This document shows, one piece after another, positions 1-8,182 of a DNA stretch of 28,462 nt. The notes beneath the pieces are model-generated. The model made no database searches, was not told where the DNA came from, and worked only from the letters and a program-made list of their open reading frames with translations. The translations under genes and the position numbers were made by a program. Where the stretch lies: positions 1 through 28,462 of the IMG/VR virus record IMGVR_UViG_3300032315_000835; one strand, written 5' to 3'. Numbering within the stretch: the first letter of the stretch is position 1; each line of letters opens with the position of its first letter. Source of the DNA: a virus.

Positions 1-94
1 ACTTAGCGCGGCCCTTGGCCGTTAGTCCTGCGCCCTGGCTGGCAGGCAACTTTTCGCCGCGCCCAACTGAAAGAGAAACAGACTTTTTGGCCAC
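1..94 (-). CDS. Small basic phage protein, partial (runs off left edge)
   Basis: The reading frame opens with a GTG whose first base directly follows the TAG of the upstream gene, and it leaves the window after about 31 residues (VAKKSVSLSVGRGEKL and onward, then GLTAKGRAK). It is lysine/arginine-rich and has no transmembrane segment. I recognise the pattern 'GAGLTAKGRAK' as typical of short uncharacterised proteins in many tailed phages (DUF6321-like, from memory), but the diagnostic C-terminal half is outside the window. It is the third of three consecutive tiny basic proteins on this strand. The function is unknown; nucleic-acid binding is only a guess from the charge. Confidence 0.7.
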   Translation of the reverse strand, partial: MAKKSVSLSVGRGEKLPASQGAGLTAKGRAK

Positions 95-247
95 CTACTT
101 CTTCTTTGCTGTCTTGGCGCTGGATTTGAAAGCCGCCGCCGTTGGAGCACCTTTAGCGCCGGGTTTACGCATGGTTTCGCCGCTTCCAGCAGCTATACGC
201 TCACGCTTTTCGTGGATGTTGGCATACAAACCGGGTTTTTTAGCCAC
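95..247 (-). CDS. Small lysine-rich phage protein (50 aa)
   Basis: This is a 50-residue frame starting with GTG at 247, one base after the stop of the upstream gene, and ending with TAG at 95-97, where the next gene begins at once. The product starts VAKKPGLYANIHEKRERIAA, contains a GSGETMRKPGAKGAPT stretch, and ends in a lysine cluster. The 'GLYANIHxKRxRIAxGSGExMRKPGxKGAPT' pattern recurs, to my knowledge, in many phages as a conserved hypothetical protein. It has no signal peptide or membrane segment. Strong positive charge and position in the late operon allow a role as a packaged DNA-binding peptide, but this is inference only. Confidence 0.8.
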   Translation of the reverse strand: MAKKPGLYANIHEKRERIAAGSGETMRKPGAKGAPTAAAFKSSAKTAKKK

Positions 248-248
248 G

Positions 249-383
249 TCACTTACCTTTCTTGGGTTTGCCAGCCTTGTTTAAGGCAATGGCAATTGCC
301 TGTTTTTGCGGTTTACCCGCTGCCATCTCCGTACGGATGTTGGCGCTAACAGTCTTCTGGGAGGAGCCTTTCTTAAGTGGCAT
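249..383 (-). CDS. Small lysine-rich phage protein (44 aa)
   Basis: ATG at 383 to TGA at 249-251 encodes 44 residues beginning [20 protein letters not shown] and ending in KKGK. The segment '[30 protein letters not shown]' is one I recognise as a widespread small phage protein of unknown function (DUF6496-like, from memory). It is highly basic with an amphipathic middle ([10 protein letters not shown]). It heads a run of three tiny basic genes with almost no intergenic space (1 nt, then 0 nt). The 91 bases upstream, to 474, hold no gene or strong hairpin that I can see. There is a small chance that one of the three genes is a scaffold or DNA-condensing peptide. Confidence 0.82.
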   Translation of the reverse strand: MPLKKGSSQKTVSANIRTEMAAGKPQKQAIAIALNKAGKPKKGK

Positions 384-474
384 GACGTGGTTCCTTAAAA
401 ATTCACCGAGTGAAACGCACCCGTACGTTAGAGATTAGGTTGCTGCACATGTAAATCAGTGTCAACTAGCGTTT

Positions 475-963
475 TTACGCGCGGGATGAATCCAAAAAGG
501 CTTTAAGCGGAGCGTAGTTCTGCGACATTGCCTCCAGCGTTGTCATGAAACCAGCCATGTCCTTGCGTTGCTGGCGCTGAGCAATTTCGAACTTTTCAAC
601 TTGATCCGCCTTCTGACGCAGTTCGCTTTGCGCTTCGTCGCGTTCGCCAACAACGCCGACCAGAGTGTTGTGCACTTTGCTGAGTTCTTCAATCGCGGCG
701 TCACGACTTGCAACTGCTGCGTCGGCTGCGATCACAAAACCAGCCTGAATGTTGTTCATGACTTCCTGCAAAGATTGCGGGAACTCATCTTGCCCAGATG
801 CAAAAACCCGCAGCGGGATTGGTTGGGTCGGTTGCAGGACAGCGATCACCTCCCCATCCACAATTTTGCAGGGGCGGGCAATGTAGTGCGCGCCTTGAAG
901 CGCACCTGTTTCGTCCCAGCGTATCAAGAGTTCGTAGGGAATTTCACCGGCTATTATGGTCAT
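475..963 (-). CDS. Coiled-coil protein downstream of tail fibre, unknown function
   Basis: The product is 162 residues if started at the ATG at 963. A GTG at 969 is also in frame, but the Shine-Dalgarno AAGGAG lies directly against that GTG and about 5 bases from the ATG, so the ATG is preferred. The N-terminal half is a compact mixed segment (EIPYELLIRWDETGALQG). Residues of about 83-147 are strongly helical and charged (EELSKVHN, GERDEAQSEL, KADQVEKFEIAQRQQ), consistent with a coiled coil. It follows the 493-aa fibre-like gene by 18 bases, in the position often held by fibre assembly or chaperone genes, but I recognise no family and claim no function. Confidence 0.75.
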   Translation of the reverse strand: MTIIAGEIPYELLIRWDETGALQGAHYIARPCKIVDGEVIAVLQPTQPIPLRVFASGQDEFPQSLQEVMNNIQAGFVIAADAAVASRDAAIEELSKVHNTLVGVVGERDEAQSELRQKADQVEKFEIAQRQQRKDMAGFMTTLEAMSQNYAPLKAFLDSSRA

Positions 964-981
964 AGCCACTCCTTATTTTGT

Positions 982-2463
982 TTAGCTGATAATCGCGCGG
1001 TCAGTGTAGCGACGCCAATTTGTGTTGTCGGAAAACGCCGGGACCGCGCCGCCGCTCTCGTTGCTGACATAGATATTCTGGCCCGCGCCGATGTTTGCTG
1101 CCGGGACCGTCGCTACCGTATAACTTGGGTATACGACGGGCAGCGTTGCCGTGATCAGGGTAGAGGATACCGTCAGGCGCGTGGTTGTGCCGCCCGCCTG
1201 GATAATGAAGTCGTTGGCGCTTGACCCAACCCGAACAGACGTTCCGGTCTGGTTCGATGAACCGACATCGGCAAAGCCGATATAAGCGTTGCCCGCGGCG
1301 CTCTTGAGCAGGGCTGCAATATCGCCCGCTCCAGCATCAACCGTTAGCCTGCGCACCGGCCCATCCGTTCCGATGCCAACCATGTCCTGATAGCAGGTCA
1401 GGTTGGTTTGAAGCGTGCCGCCCGTCTTGGCCTGAAGTTTCAGCAGAGTATCATTCTGCTGGGCGGCGATACGGAAGTTGCCAACAGCTGAATATGCGCG
1501 TGCGCTCAACAGCCTGTTGTTGGAAACATCGCGATAATACCAGTCGATTGGCTGGCTGTCAGAGTTGGCGCTTTCTGTGTCTGTCCCCGCCTCAAACGCG
1601 ACACCGCAGGACCCGTCAACAGCAACAAAACCTTTTGTCCATTCGATCTTAGGAGACGCAAATACGCCTAGCGCGCCTGCACGGAATGCTGCCGATCCAG
1701 AACCGGCAGTTGTTGACGCTCCAGTGACATCAACACCTAGAGCTGCCGTAGCCGCGTTTGTGACGTTTACATCGACTTCCCAGCCCCACAATTGAGTTCC
1801 GATGAAACCGTCGTCGTGAACGTTGGCGTTTCCACCCCACGCAGAACAGTTATTCGCAGCAATGCGGCCGAAAAAGTAACAGCCAACTGCAAGCGTTGTT
1901 GTTGACGCGGTGCGGGCCGAACCCCATACCCCAACCGTTTGCGTATGAACTGCATTTGACGGAGCCGACACCGAACCGCTCAAGGCAACAACGTTTGCAC
2001 CGCCATGCTCGCGGTTGCCGTAGCCGCCCCAATCGACGGAAAAGCCTTCAACGTTGTATTTTCCCACCCCGGAACTATTCCAGCCGGTAATACCGGATGG
2101 GTTATAGTTATAGCGCGCAACAGCCCCGACGTTTGCAAACGAGCCAGACCCACTACTAGTAAGCGTTGCTCCCGGTCGAAACTCGATCAGCTTACCAAAC
2201 GGCACGCTCAAGGCCGTAGTTGTGTTGGTGTATCCCCCCGGTTCAACAATAACGTTTGCTGCAGCGGACAAAGCAGACGCAAACGACGCTCCGTTTGCGC
2301 CACGTCGAATTAACGCGGCAAGCGTTCCATCTTGCGTCACAGACTTTACGGTTAGTGTGTCTACGGCGGTTTGCACCGTCACACCGCCCTGCACAATAGG
2401 AACAAGTTCCGCGCCGGTCAGCGTAGACGCTGCGGGTAGCTGGCTGATCTTGACGTTGGCCAT
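982..2463 (-). CDS. Phage fibre/tailspike-like structural protein
   Basis: This 493-residue protein starts MANVKISQLPAASTLTGAE, the kind of N-terminal anchor segment seen in phage side fibres and head-binding structural proteins ('ISQLPxAxxLTGxELxPxVQ'). The middle is rich in Gly, Ser, Ala and Asn, with short beta-strand-like repeats suggesting a beta-helical or beta-prism shaft. The C-terminus contains YPSYTVATVPAANIGAGQ followed by IYVSNESGGAVPAFSDNTNW, a terminal module I recognise from many virion surface proteins. No catalytic residues can be assigned. It lies 9 bases downstream of a 55-aa gene and next to a second fibre-like gene. The likely role is receptor contact or capsid/tail decoration; enzymatic depolymerase activity cannot be judged from this sequence. 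Confidence 0.8.
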   Translation of the reverse strand: MANVKISQLPAASTLTGAELVPIVQGGVTVQTAVDTLTVKSVTQDGTLAALIRRGANGASFASALSAAANVIVEPGGYTNTTTALSVPFGKLIEFRPGATLTSSGSGSFANVGAVARYNYNPSGITGWNSSGVGKYNVEGFSVDWGGYGNREHGGANVVALSGSVSAPSNAVHTQTVGVWGSARTASTTTLAVGCYFFGRIAANNCSAWGGNANVHDDGFIGTQLWGWEVDVNVTNAATAALGVDVTGASTTAGSGSAAFRAGALGVFASPKIEWTKGFVAVDGSCGVAFEAGTDTESANSDSQPIDWYYRDVSNNRLLSARAYSAVGNFRIAAQQNDTLLKLQAKTGGTLQTNLTCYQDMVGIGTDGPVRRLTVDAGAGDIAALLKSAAGNAYIGFADVGSSNQTGTSVRVGSSANDFIIQAGGTTTRLTVSSTLITATLPVVYPSYTVATVPAANIGAGQNIYVSNESGGAVPAFSDNTNWRRYTDRAIIS

Positions 2464-2472
2464 TACGTTACC

Positions 2473-2640
2473 TTACGTTGCTTCCTCAAGCTTGGGCGGT
2501 TGAACTGCGGCCTTCACGGCTTGCATCAGGCCGACAACGTCGTCCTCCATTGCGCGGATGCCGACTTGCTTGATGGCGATGTCTAGCAGGCCGAGCAGGG
2601 CTTGGGTTTGTTCGGCAGTGAGGTGGAGGTGCATGGGCAT
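2473..2640 (-). CDS. Small protein (55 aa) between the two fibre-like genes
   Basis: ATG at 2640, preceded by AGGA about 7 bases upstream, opens a 55-codon frame ending TAA at 2473-2475. A second in-frame ATG lies at 2634. The product begins MPMHLHLTAEQTQALLGLLD and is almost wholly helical and amphipathic, with acidic and hydrophobic residues alternating and no cysteines or membrane segment. It fills exactly the space between the fibre-like genes at 982-2463 and 2644-3672, so the region would otherwise be non-coding. It may be a small oligomeric structural or assembly factor; I recognise no family. Confidence 0.72.
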   Translation of the reverse strand: MPMHLHLTAEQTQALLGLLDIAIKQVGIRAMEDDVVGLMQAVKAAVQPPKLEEAT

Positions 2641-2643
2641 GGG

Positions 2644-3672
2644 CTATCCTACGTTCCAAGCTGATCCGGTTGAGTAGACGGGGACAGTGACAGCACCGCC
2701 GCCGACGACTGCGCTGCCGAACACGGGGGTCAGTGCGTTATTCACAAACATGCGCGCGCCTGCGCCTGCGGTAGCGGCAGCAGGAAGGTTGGCTACAGCG
2801 ATAGGGGTAAACACCATGTAACCGGCAATAAATGCGTTTCGCGTTCTAGCCGCCCCGCTGCCAATATCAAACGTGTTATCGGCAAAAGGCAAAAATGCGC
2901 CGCTTTGTTCAAACATCCAACATTTTGTTGTGGTGAGCGTAGTATTTGCAGTCGTGGCAAATACAATGCGCCCGCCTGCGGCGGTTGTCGTAAAGTTCTC
3001 GGTAGCGAAAAACTCAATCTGCGCCGTGCGATTGTATGCTGACGTCCCGTCATAGCCATTTGCTGCAAACAGCGAAATACGTGTGCCTGACGTGAGCGCA
3101 GTTGGAGCAGCTGCGGTTCCAAGCGACTTATAATGAACAAGTAAATTGTCTGCGTTAAACGTATAACTATCATATCGCGCGTTTGTGGCGTCCGCAGCAA
3201 CAACCTTGAACACCTTGCCGGTTAAATCTGTAGGCCCCGCAACAGTGTTTTGATTGATCGTGAAGCCAGCACCTTTGTTTATGTTGACCTTGCTCAGTGA
3301 TCCAACTTGCAAATCCATCAGCAGGGACGCGGCGTTGGAGGCCGTGTCAGTGACGTTCATCTTGATGGCCGTGGGCGTGCCGCTCGTGTTCCACGTTCCA
3401 GCAAGGTCAAACATGCTCGTGGCGTCCGAGCCTGTCAGGCTGTAGTTGCTGACCAGAATAGAGGCCGCGTTTGTGTTGGTAATGTTGTAGTTTGACCGCT
3501 TGGTGTGGACAGCGCCGTTCTTGAGAACGTGAAACTGCGTTGTTCCACCGACCTGAAGATCGATCAGCATCGACGTCGCAGCCGATGTGGTGTCGGTGAC
3601 GTTGAGCCCGATGCCTGTGAAGGTCGTGCCGCCGGCGTTCCAGGTATCCGCCAGATTATAAATGTAAGACAT
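2644..3672 (-). CDS. Fibre-like structural protein with an internal duplication
   Basis: This is a 342-residue beta-rich protein. Residues 7-54 and 90-137 are clearly related: both open LAxTWNxxGTxTxIxxNVTDT, continue to xLxDLQVG, and end in a KxG turn, so the N-terminal part is a tandem duplication. The C-terminal half has ENFTTTAAGGRIVFATTANT, then FADNTFDIGSGAARTRNAF, a motif commonly found in phage tail and head fibre proteins ('DIGxxxxRxRxxY'). The start ATG at 3672 overlaps the previous stop (TAATG). It is likely a trimeric receptor-binding or decoration fibre. The composition is Thr/Ala/Asn-rich with few charges. The function is inferred from composition and context. Confidence 0.78.
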   Translation of the reverse strand: MSYIYNLADTWNAGGTTFTGIGLNVTDTTSAATSMLIDLQVGGTTQFHVLKNGAVHTKRSNYNITNTNAASILVSNYSLTGSDATSMFDLAGTWNTSGTPTAIKMNVTDTASNAASLLMDLQVGSLSKVNINKGAGFTINQNTVAGPTDLTGKVFKVVAADATNARYDSYTFNADNLLVHYKSLGTAAAPTALTSGTRISLFAANGYDGTSAYNRTAQIEFFATENFTTTAAGGRIVFATTANTTLTTTKCWMFEQSGAFLPFADNTFDIGSGAARTRNAFIAGYMVFTPIAVANLPAAATAGAGARMFVNNALTPVFGSAVVGGGAVTVPVYSTGSAWNVG

Positions 3673-3869
3673 TAGAACCTCGTCTCAATTTCAGCGCCAA
3701 ACCGATCAAGAATAGCGACGTCAAATCGGTCAAATATAGTCTGCGACGGAATAGGACCGGACCCGCCATTGCCTTCTGCAAACAATGTAGGTCCATTACC
3801 TGCGTCAAAGAACTCAAGCGTACGCTTGATCCTCATGTCATCGCCAAATATGGACCTGATCCGTATCAA
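3672..3869 (-). CDS. Small conserved-context structural-region protein (65 aa)
   Basis: The frame begins with TTG at 3869 that overlaps the upstream stop (TTGA) and ends in a TAATG overlap with the fibre gene, so it is sandwiched by two translational-coupling junctions. An alternative ATG at 3836 would drop 11 residues. The product starts MIRIRSIFGDDMRIKRTLEF, has a Gly/Ser/Pro-rich centre and ends FDRFDVAILDRFGAEIETRF. The near-repeat 'FDRF..AILDRFGAE' is notable. I recognise no family. It probably belongs to the virion structural block. Confidence 0.7.
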   Translation of the reverse strand: MIRIRSIFGDDMRIKRTLEFFDAGNGPTLFAEGNGGSGPIPSQTIFDRFDVAILDRFGAEIETRF

Positions 3870-4141
3870 GCGTAGTAACTCACATTAAGCGTTGCGGATG
3901 CTGCCTGCTGGATAAACCGTATGCGGTTCAGGTCGCCATCGTAGCTAAGGCTGGCCCCAACAAAGATCGGCATGCCAATAGAGGCTGTAGGAGCTGTGCC
4001 ATCGTCGCGCCAGCGTACGTTCTGCGTCTCAGGCACGATCAAAGCCAGCGTAGCCCCTGATGGCACAGTCAAAGCTGTAGACGCCGAGAGGCTGGTGATC
4101 TGCTGGTAACCCAGGCAGACGGTTGTCGACTTCAGGCCCAT
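3866..4141 (-). CDS. Small beta-rich virion protein (91 aa), likely decoration type
   Basis: The ATG at 4141 opens a 91-residue product, MGLKSTTVCLGYQQITSLSA at the N-terminus, followed by TVPSGATLALIVPETQNVRW and then RDDGTAPTASIGMPIFVGAS. Alternating short strands and Gly turns are what is seen in small capsid or tail decoration proteins. The pattern 'QNVRWRDDGTAPTASxGMP' is one I know from many phage genomes as a conserved hypothetical protein. There is no signal peptide. It sits two genes downstream of the portal. The exact virion location cannot be read from the sequence. Confidence 0.78.
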   Translation of the reverse strand: MGLKSTTVCLGYQQITSLSASTALTVPSGATLALIVPETQNVRWRDDGTAPTASIGMPIFVGASLSYDGDLNRIRFIQQAASATLNVSYYA

Positions 4142-4148
4142 GGGATCC

Positions 4149-4511
4149 TCACGCCAGAAATTTTAGTTTGTACAGGGTGGACAGGTACAGCCCTATAATC
4201 TCGTCTATGATGTTCTGAAGCGGTGTGTCTGCTTTGTCGCAGACCTTATACCGCATGTCTTCAATGCCTTCCATACTGGTCTGAAGAAAAGGCACTATTG
4301 AGTCGGTTTCTTTGGTTGTAACCCGCTTGATAGGCCCAATCAGGCCATAGCGGCCCTGGTAGGCTTCAGCAAACTTGTCTGCCAGTTCAATTACGTTGTC
4401 ATAGAAGCTGTTAAGCGCTACGTGTTTAGCGTAACTCCGCGTGCTCAGATGCACGCTGTGAGCCACATCGCGAGCCAGAAACAACTGGCCAAGCATTACT
4501 TCGCAGGTCAT
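4149..4511 (-). CDS. Helical protein resembling DUF5856
   Basis: The product has 120 residues, and its ATG overlaps the portal stop (ATGA at 4508-4511). It is all-helical. The N-terminal segment LGQLFLARDVAHSVHLSTRS is followed by SYAKHVALNSFYDNVIELAD and KFAEAYQGRYG. The pattern 'ARDxAHxxHLxTxSYAxHxALxxFYDxxxxLADxFxEAYQG' matches, from memory, the DUF5856 family of phage proteins, which has a four-helix, ferritin/Dps-like look with His and acidic residues on the helices. Metal binding has not been shown. The gene lies directly downstream of the portal in the late operon. The function is unknown; the family assignment is moderately confident. Confidence 0.78.
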   Translation of the reverse strand: MTCEVMLGQLFLARDVAHSVHLSTRSYAKHVALNSFYDNVIELADKFAEAYQGRYGLIGPIKRVTTKETDSIVPFLQTSMEGIEDMRYKVCDKADTPLQNIIDEIIGLYLSTLYKLKFLA

Positions 4512-6634
4512 GTCATTGGCCCCATTGGCATGGGTTGTTCAGGCATAGGTTGTTCCATAGGCATTTGCTGGCCCATAGGCTCTAGCTGTATGTTGCCCGG
4601 CATAATGTCGCCGGTGTCCATTGCCGCGCTTATGGTGCCCATGACAATGTCCTGGATCTGGTCCGCTGTCATGGATTGCTGCACGGCGCTGATGCGTTTG
4701 GTCTCAGCGTCGTAGGCTTTGATTTGCAGTTCTTGCGATTCCATGGATTTCTGCACGTTTTGCAGCATGTCTACGACTTGATTAAGCTCTTGGGTCAGGG
4801 CTTCTATCTGCTGTTCCGCCTGTTGCATTTCCGGTGGCTTGTCGTCGGATTGCAGCAGTTTTGGATCGATCAGCTTGCGAAAACGGTCAGCCATCTCCTG
4901 CGCGCCCGGCCAGTCCATGTTCTTGACAAACAGATCGCCGGCAACAGTCCACATCTGCGGGTTGGATTGCAGAATGTTAGCCATGTTATCTAGGGCTTCC
5001 TGACGCTTGGTCATGTAGCCCGGCCCGGTGGTAACCATAACGTCGTAAACGCCGATTGTCGGGTTGTATATCTTCTCGATTACGTTGCCCATTTCGTCGC
5101 GTATTTCATTGACGGGCGTTGGCTGCGTAGGGTTGATCTTGACCATATCTACTTCGTTATCGACGCCGATAACGCGCGCTATCCGCTGCGTGTCGTAGAT
5201 CTTGGGAATGAGATCAATAAGCTGGCGCGTTACGTACCTGATAGCCCGGCCAAGGTTGTCAACGTAGTGATATGTGCCTGTATCGCCTTGTTTTTCACGT
5301 GCAAGAATAGCCTTGCCGCTGCGCTCGTTGCCTTGCATGCCAAGACTGGCATCGTACTGCCCTGTAGTGCCTTTGATGTCGTCCGATGCGCCCATCTTGG
5401 CTTGTATGAGGCCTGTTTGCGCCAGCGGCGGTGGCGCTCGCTGCGGCAACGGCAAGACAGCCCCTGCGCCATCAGTGACGTCCGGGTTAACCTCCAGATA
5501 CGGCCAGTTATTGGTGTTTGCAGTTTTCCACTGGTGTTCGTAACCCTCAAACTGGCCGCCATAACCGATAAACGGCGCTTTGGGGGCCAGCGCCAGCATT
5601 TCTGCTTCCTGGCTGGTCCAGTAGTTGTACATACGCTGCGCGTCTTTGGAGTTACGCACCAGCCCGGAAATGTACAGCCGGCCGTCAATCTCAAATTCGT
5701 TTCCGATAACCCGTACAATTGGTATGTGTTTTCCGGCCCAGTCGCGCTCTTCAAGTATCTCGTAACCGTTTGTCTTGATCCATTTAACCTGCCGGCGGTC
5801 AACCTCGCGCGTCCGCAAAGGCTTACCAAATATTTCCGTCAACATTTTGTCTTGCTGCGTGCCTTTAAACGCTGTGACATTGTCGGGGTACAGGTGCAGC
5901 GTTGCCTTTTTATGCTCGACGTAAAAGTATTCTGCAATTCTGATGGTTTCTGACTGTAGCCATTGTCCTAACTGCGAGTCGCCTACGCCCATGCTCATCA
6001 ACGAGCTTATAGGTTGTGAGTCGGGGAACTGTCTTTCGTACTCATCTTTGGTGATGTCTTCGGTAATGAAGCAATACTCAGCGTCAGCGCCGCACGGATC
6101 CTGAATTGAAGGGTCCATGTAGACGCTGAACGAGTTTCTTACCCGTCCAATCTTGATATCCTGGTCAAAACTGTCTTCCCGACAGTATTCGGTCAGTATT
6201 CGTATGTAACCTTCGCCAAAAGTGACCTGATTATCGCAAGCTGTGTCGTATGCTACGTCTGCGTTTGAAATGTACTCGATATGTTTAATCATTCCGTCAA
6301 AAACTTCAGCGACTTTAGGGTCGGCAAGGTCATCGGCGGGTATGACCTTGCCCGATGGGCGGTTCATACGCTGTTCGTTGGTAACCTGACGGATGTGTTG
6401 GGGCAGTTTGTTGATTGTAATGCACGGCCGCGCGTTTACCGCCTGCCCTTGCACCGATCCGCGCGTAGCAAGCACGTCTGAGGGCCATTGAAACTGGTTG
6501 TCAGGGCTGCCGGCGGCAAATCTAAGGTCGTCCAGCTGGTCGCTTCGGGTGTTTTGCCACGCAGACAGCGAAATCGTCATGCGTTTCCGCATGACGGACA
6601 AAACATCGTTGTTATCCGGTACATCCAGCGGCAA
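4508..6634 (-). CDS. Portal protein (P22-like)
   Basis: This 708-residue protein forms the dodecameric ring at the capsid vertex through which DNA is packaged and ejected. Portal-type features include an N-terminal helix (SVMRKRMTISLSAWQNTRSD) and then the SDQLDDLRFAAGSP..QWP region. A stem segment RPCITINKLPQHIRQVTNEQ precedes long helical parts. The C-terminal third is Gln/Glu-rich with coiled-coil character (PPEMQQAEQQIEALTQELNQ) and ends in a Met/Pro/Gln-rich tail. The length agrees with P22-type portals (about 700 residues). The start is ambiguous: a TTG at 6634 directly follows the terminase TAA, and an ATG at 6592 is also in frame. The position after the large terminase is the usual one. 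Confidence 0.93.
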   Translation of the reverse strand: MPLDVPDNNDVLSVMRKRMTISLSAWQNTRSDQLDDLRFAAGSPDNQFQWPSDVLATRGSVQGQAVNARPCITINKLPQHIRQVTNEQRMNRPSGKVIPADDLADPKVAEVFDGMIKHIEYISNADVAYDTACDNQVTFGEGYIRILTEYCREDSFDQDIKIGRVRNSFSVYMDPSIQDPCGADAEYCFITEDITKDEYERQFPDSQPISSLMSMGVGDSQLGQWLQSETIRIAEYFYVEHKKATLHLYPDNVTAFKGTQQDKMLTEIFGKPLRTREVDRRQVKWIKTNGYEILEERDWAGKHIPIVRVIGNEFEIDGRLYISGLVRNSKDAQRMYNYWTSQEAEMLALAPKAPFIGYGGQFEGYEHQWKTANTNNWPYLEVNPDVTDGAGAVLPLPQRAPPPLAQTGLIQAKMGASDDIKGTTGQYDASLGMQGNERSGKAILAREKQGDTGTYHYVDNLGRAIRYVTRQLIDLIPKIYDTQRIARVIGVDNEVDMVKINPTQPTPVNEIRDEMGNVIEKIYNPTIGVYDVMVTTGPGYMTKRQEALDNMANILQSNPQMWTVAGDLFVKNMDWPGAQEMADRFRKLIDPKLLQSDDKPPEMQQAEQQIEALTQELNQVVDMLQNVQKSMESQELQIKAYDAETKRISAVQQSMTADQIQDIVMGTISAAMDTGDIMPGNIQLEPMGQQMPMEQPMPEQPMPMGPMT

Positions 6635-8182
6635 TTAACTAGCCATCCAATTGTTATTGCGACCGTATTCTGCGTTTCTTGGTTTGTCAACGCGGGCTTT
6701 ACCCCGCGCTTTACCCGCAACCGGGAATGCAAACGTCAGTGCAAGCGCATCGCCGGCATCAGGGCTGGCCTGCCCGCGCTCTTTCATCTTTACCTTGCTC
6801 TCCAGCTTGATTGCTCCGTTGAACGTGCCTGTGCTGGTCAGCTCCTGCTTGGGCGTTGTAAGGTCTTTCTTGAGCAGCCTGTCGTCAGGTATAGCGCCAG
6901 TCTTGAGCCACTCACGCATAAGCCCCCACATTTCTGCCCGTTTGTTAGCGTACATGATAGGTTTCTTGCTGGAACTGCCAAAGTTGACCGGTCGGACCTG
7001 CTTGTATTGCTGCTCCTTCAGACGGTCATAGACGCCCGCGCCGAGGCCGCCTTCGTCTATGCACACCAGCGCTGGCTGAAACTCCTCTATAGCGTCCACG
7101 ATGCGTCCTACGGTCTCCATGGTGTCCTCCCCACGGTAGCGCTTCAACGCGATCAGGTGACGTCCCTGCCTCACCACGATGACCGTAGCGTCTGCCCCGA
7201 ACCGCGCCGGGTCCACGCCTATGATAATAGGCGCTTCAGGGTCTTTTACGCTGTCCTTGTTACGCAGGACGGCCTCTTCTACTATCGTGCGCGATATAAA
7301 CTGCTCGTCGCCTTCCGGCGGAAACTCACCGTACACTTCTACGTACGCCTGGGGCGAGCTAGCGCCGTACTCGTCTATGATCTGCTGGTAGACCGCCTTG
7401 TCCGTGTCCTCGACGGTGCGCGCGTCTACGGTGCGCGTACGCCAGAAATCGCGCTTATCGTGGAACGTCGAGAAGAAGTACCCCGACCCGCGACGCGGGT
7501 TGCTGAACGCAAACCAGAACCTGTTAGGCGTGTTCTCGGTAAAGAACCCCGACGCAACCGACCAAATAGGATCTGCGATACCGCTGGCCTCGTCGAACAC
7601 CAACAGGACACCCGCAAAGTTATGTACGCCGGCGTACCCGTCCGGGTTTTCTTCCGACCACAGCCGTCCTTCAATAGCCCAGTACCGCGTGCCCAGCCTG
7701 AGGTCGCGCTCGACCAGTTCAGTCAGCCACTTGGCCGGCTGCACCTTGGTTGCGCTAACCTCAAACCAGTGGCTGTTAAGCGACATGCTCAGCCACTTGG
7801 TAATTTCCGACCACGTAATAGACCGCAGCTGGTTTTCAGAGTTAGCGCTGACAATCGTTGACGATCCGATCCGTGTCGTCAACATCCATATCGTTAGCCA
7901 TGAGACCAGCGCCGACTTGCCGATGCCGCGACCGCTGGCTGTTGCCATCCTCAGCGTGTCAAAGTTGATCTTGCCTTTGTTCTGTTTGATGTGCTCGCCC
8001 AGGTCGCGCAGCACCTCGCGTTGCCACTTACGCGGTCCTGTAAAGTGTTCTAGTGGCGTTCCCGGTTGGCCCCACGGGAACAAAAACATAACAAACGCCA
8101 GCGGGTCGTCCTTGAGCGACGGTGCCCACAGACGCGACATCAGCGTCATTTCCGATTCGGCGTCGTACCGTGGCTCTTGCAT
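6635..8182 (-). CDS. terL: Terminase large subunit
   Basis: This is the 515-residue ATP-driven DNA packaging motor with a headful-type nuclease. ATPase domain: Walker A G84-R-G-I-G-K-S90, Walker B LLVFDE at 193-198 with catalytic E198, and a likely coupling region near 222-230 (FWFAFSNPR). RNase H-like nuclease domain: IIGVDPARFGAD with D324, CIDEGG with D376, and SPDAGDAL with D475/D478. Length and motif order are complete. The ATG at 8182 overlaps the endolysin stop (TAATG). The gene is unusual only in being separated from the small terminase by an endolysin gene. It would cut the replicated concatemer and feed DNA through the neighbouring portal. Confidence 0.97.
   Translation of the reverse strand: MQEPRYDAESEMTLMSRLWAPSLKDDPLAFVMFLFPWGQPGTPLEHFTGPRKWQREVLRDLGEHIKQNKGKINFDTLRMATASGRGIGKSALVSWLTIWMLTTRIGSSTIVSANSENQLRSITWSEITKWLSMSLNSHWFEVSATKVQPAKWLTELVERDLRLGTRYWAIEGRLWSEENPDGYAGVHNFAGVLLVFDEASGIADPIWSVASGFFTENTPNRFWFAFSNPRRGSGYFFSTFHDKRDFWRTRTVDARTVEDTDKAVYQQIIDEYGASSPQAYVEVYGEFPPEGDEQFISRTIVEEAVLRNKDSVKDPEAPIIIGVDPARFGADATVIVVRQGRHLIALKRYRGEDTMETVGRIVDAIEEFQPALVCIDEGGLGAGVYDRLKEQQYKQVRPVNFGSSSKKPIMYANKRAEMWGLMREWLKTGAIPDDRLLKKDLTTPKQELTSTGTFNGAIKLESKVKMKERGQASPDAGDALALTFAFPVAGKARGKARVDKPRNAEYGRNNNWMAS

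Noticed and set aside
6488-7861. Long plus-strand open frame (457 codons) opposite portal and large terminase
   Set aside because: It is antisense to two clear genes with full motifs; the composition is Arg/Leu/Val-rich as expected from a GC-rich shadow frame, with no recognisable domain.
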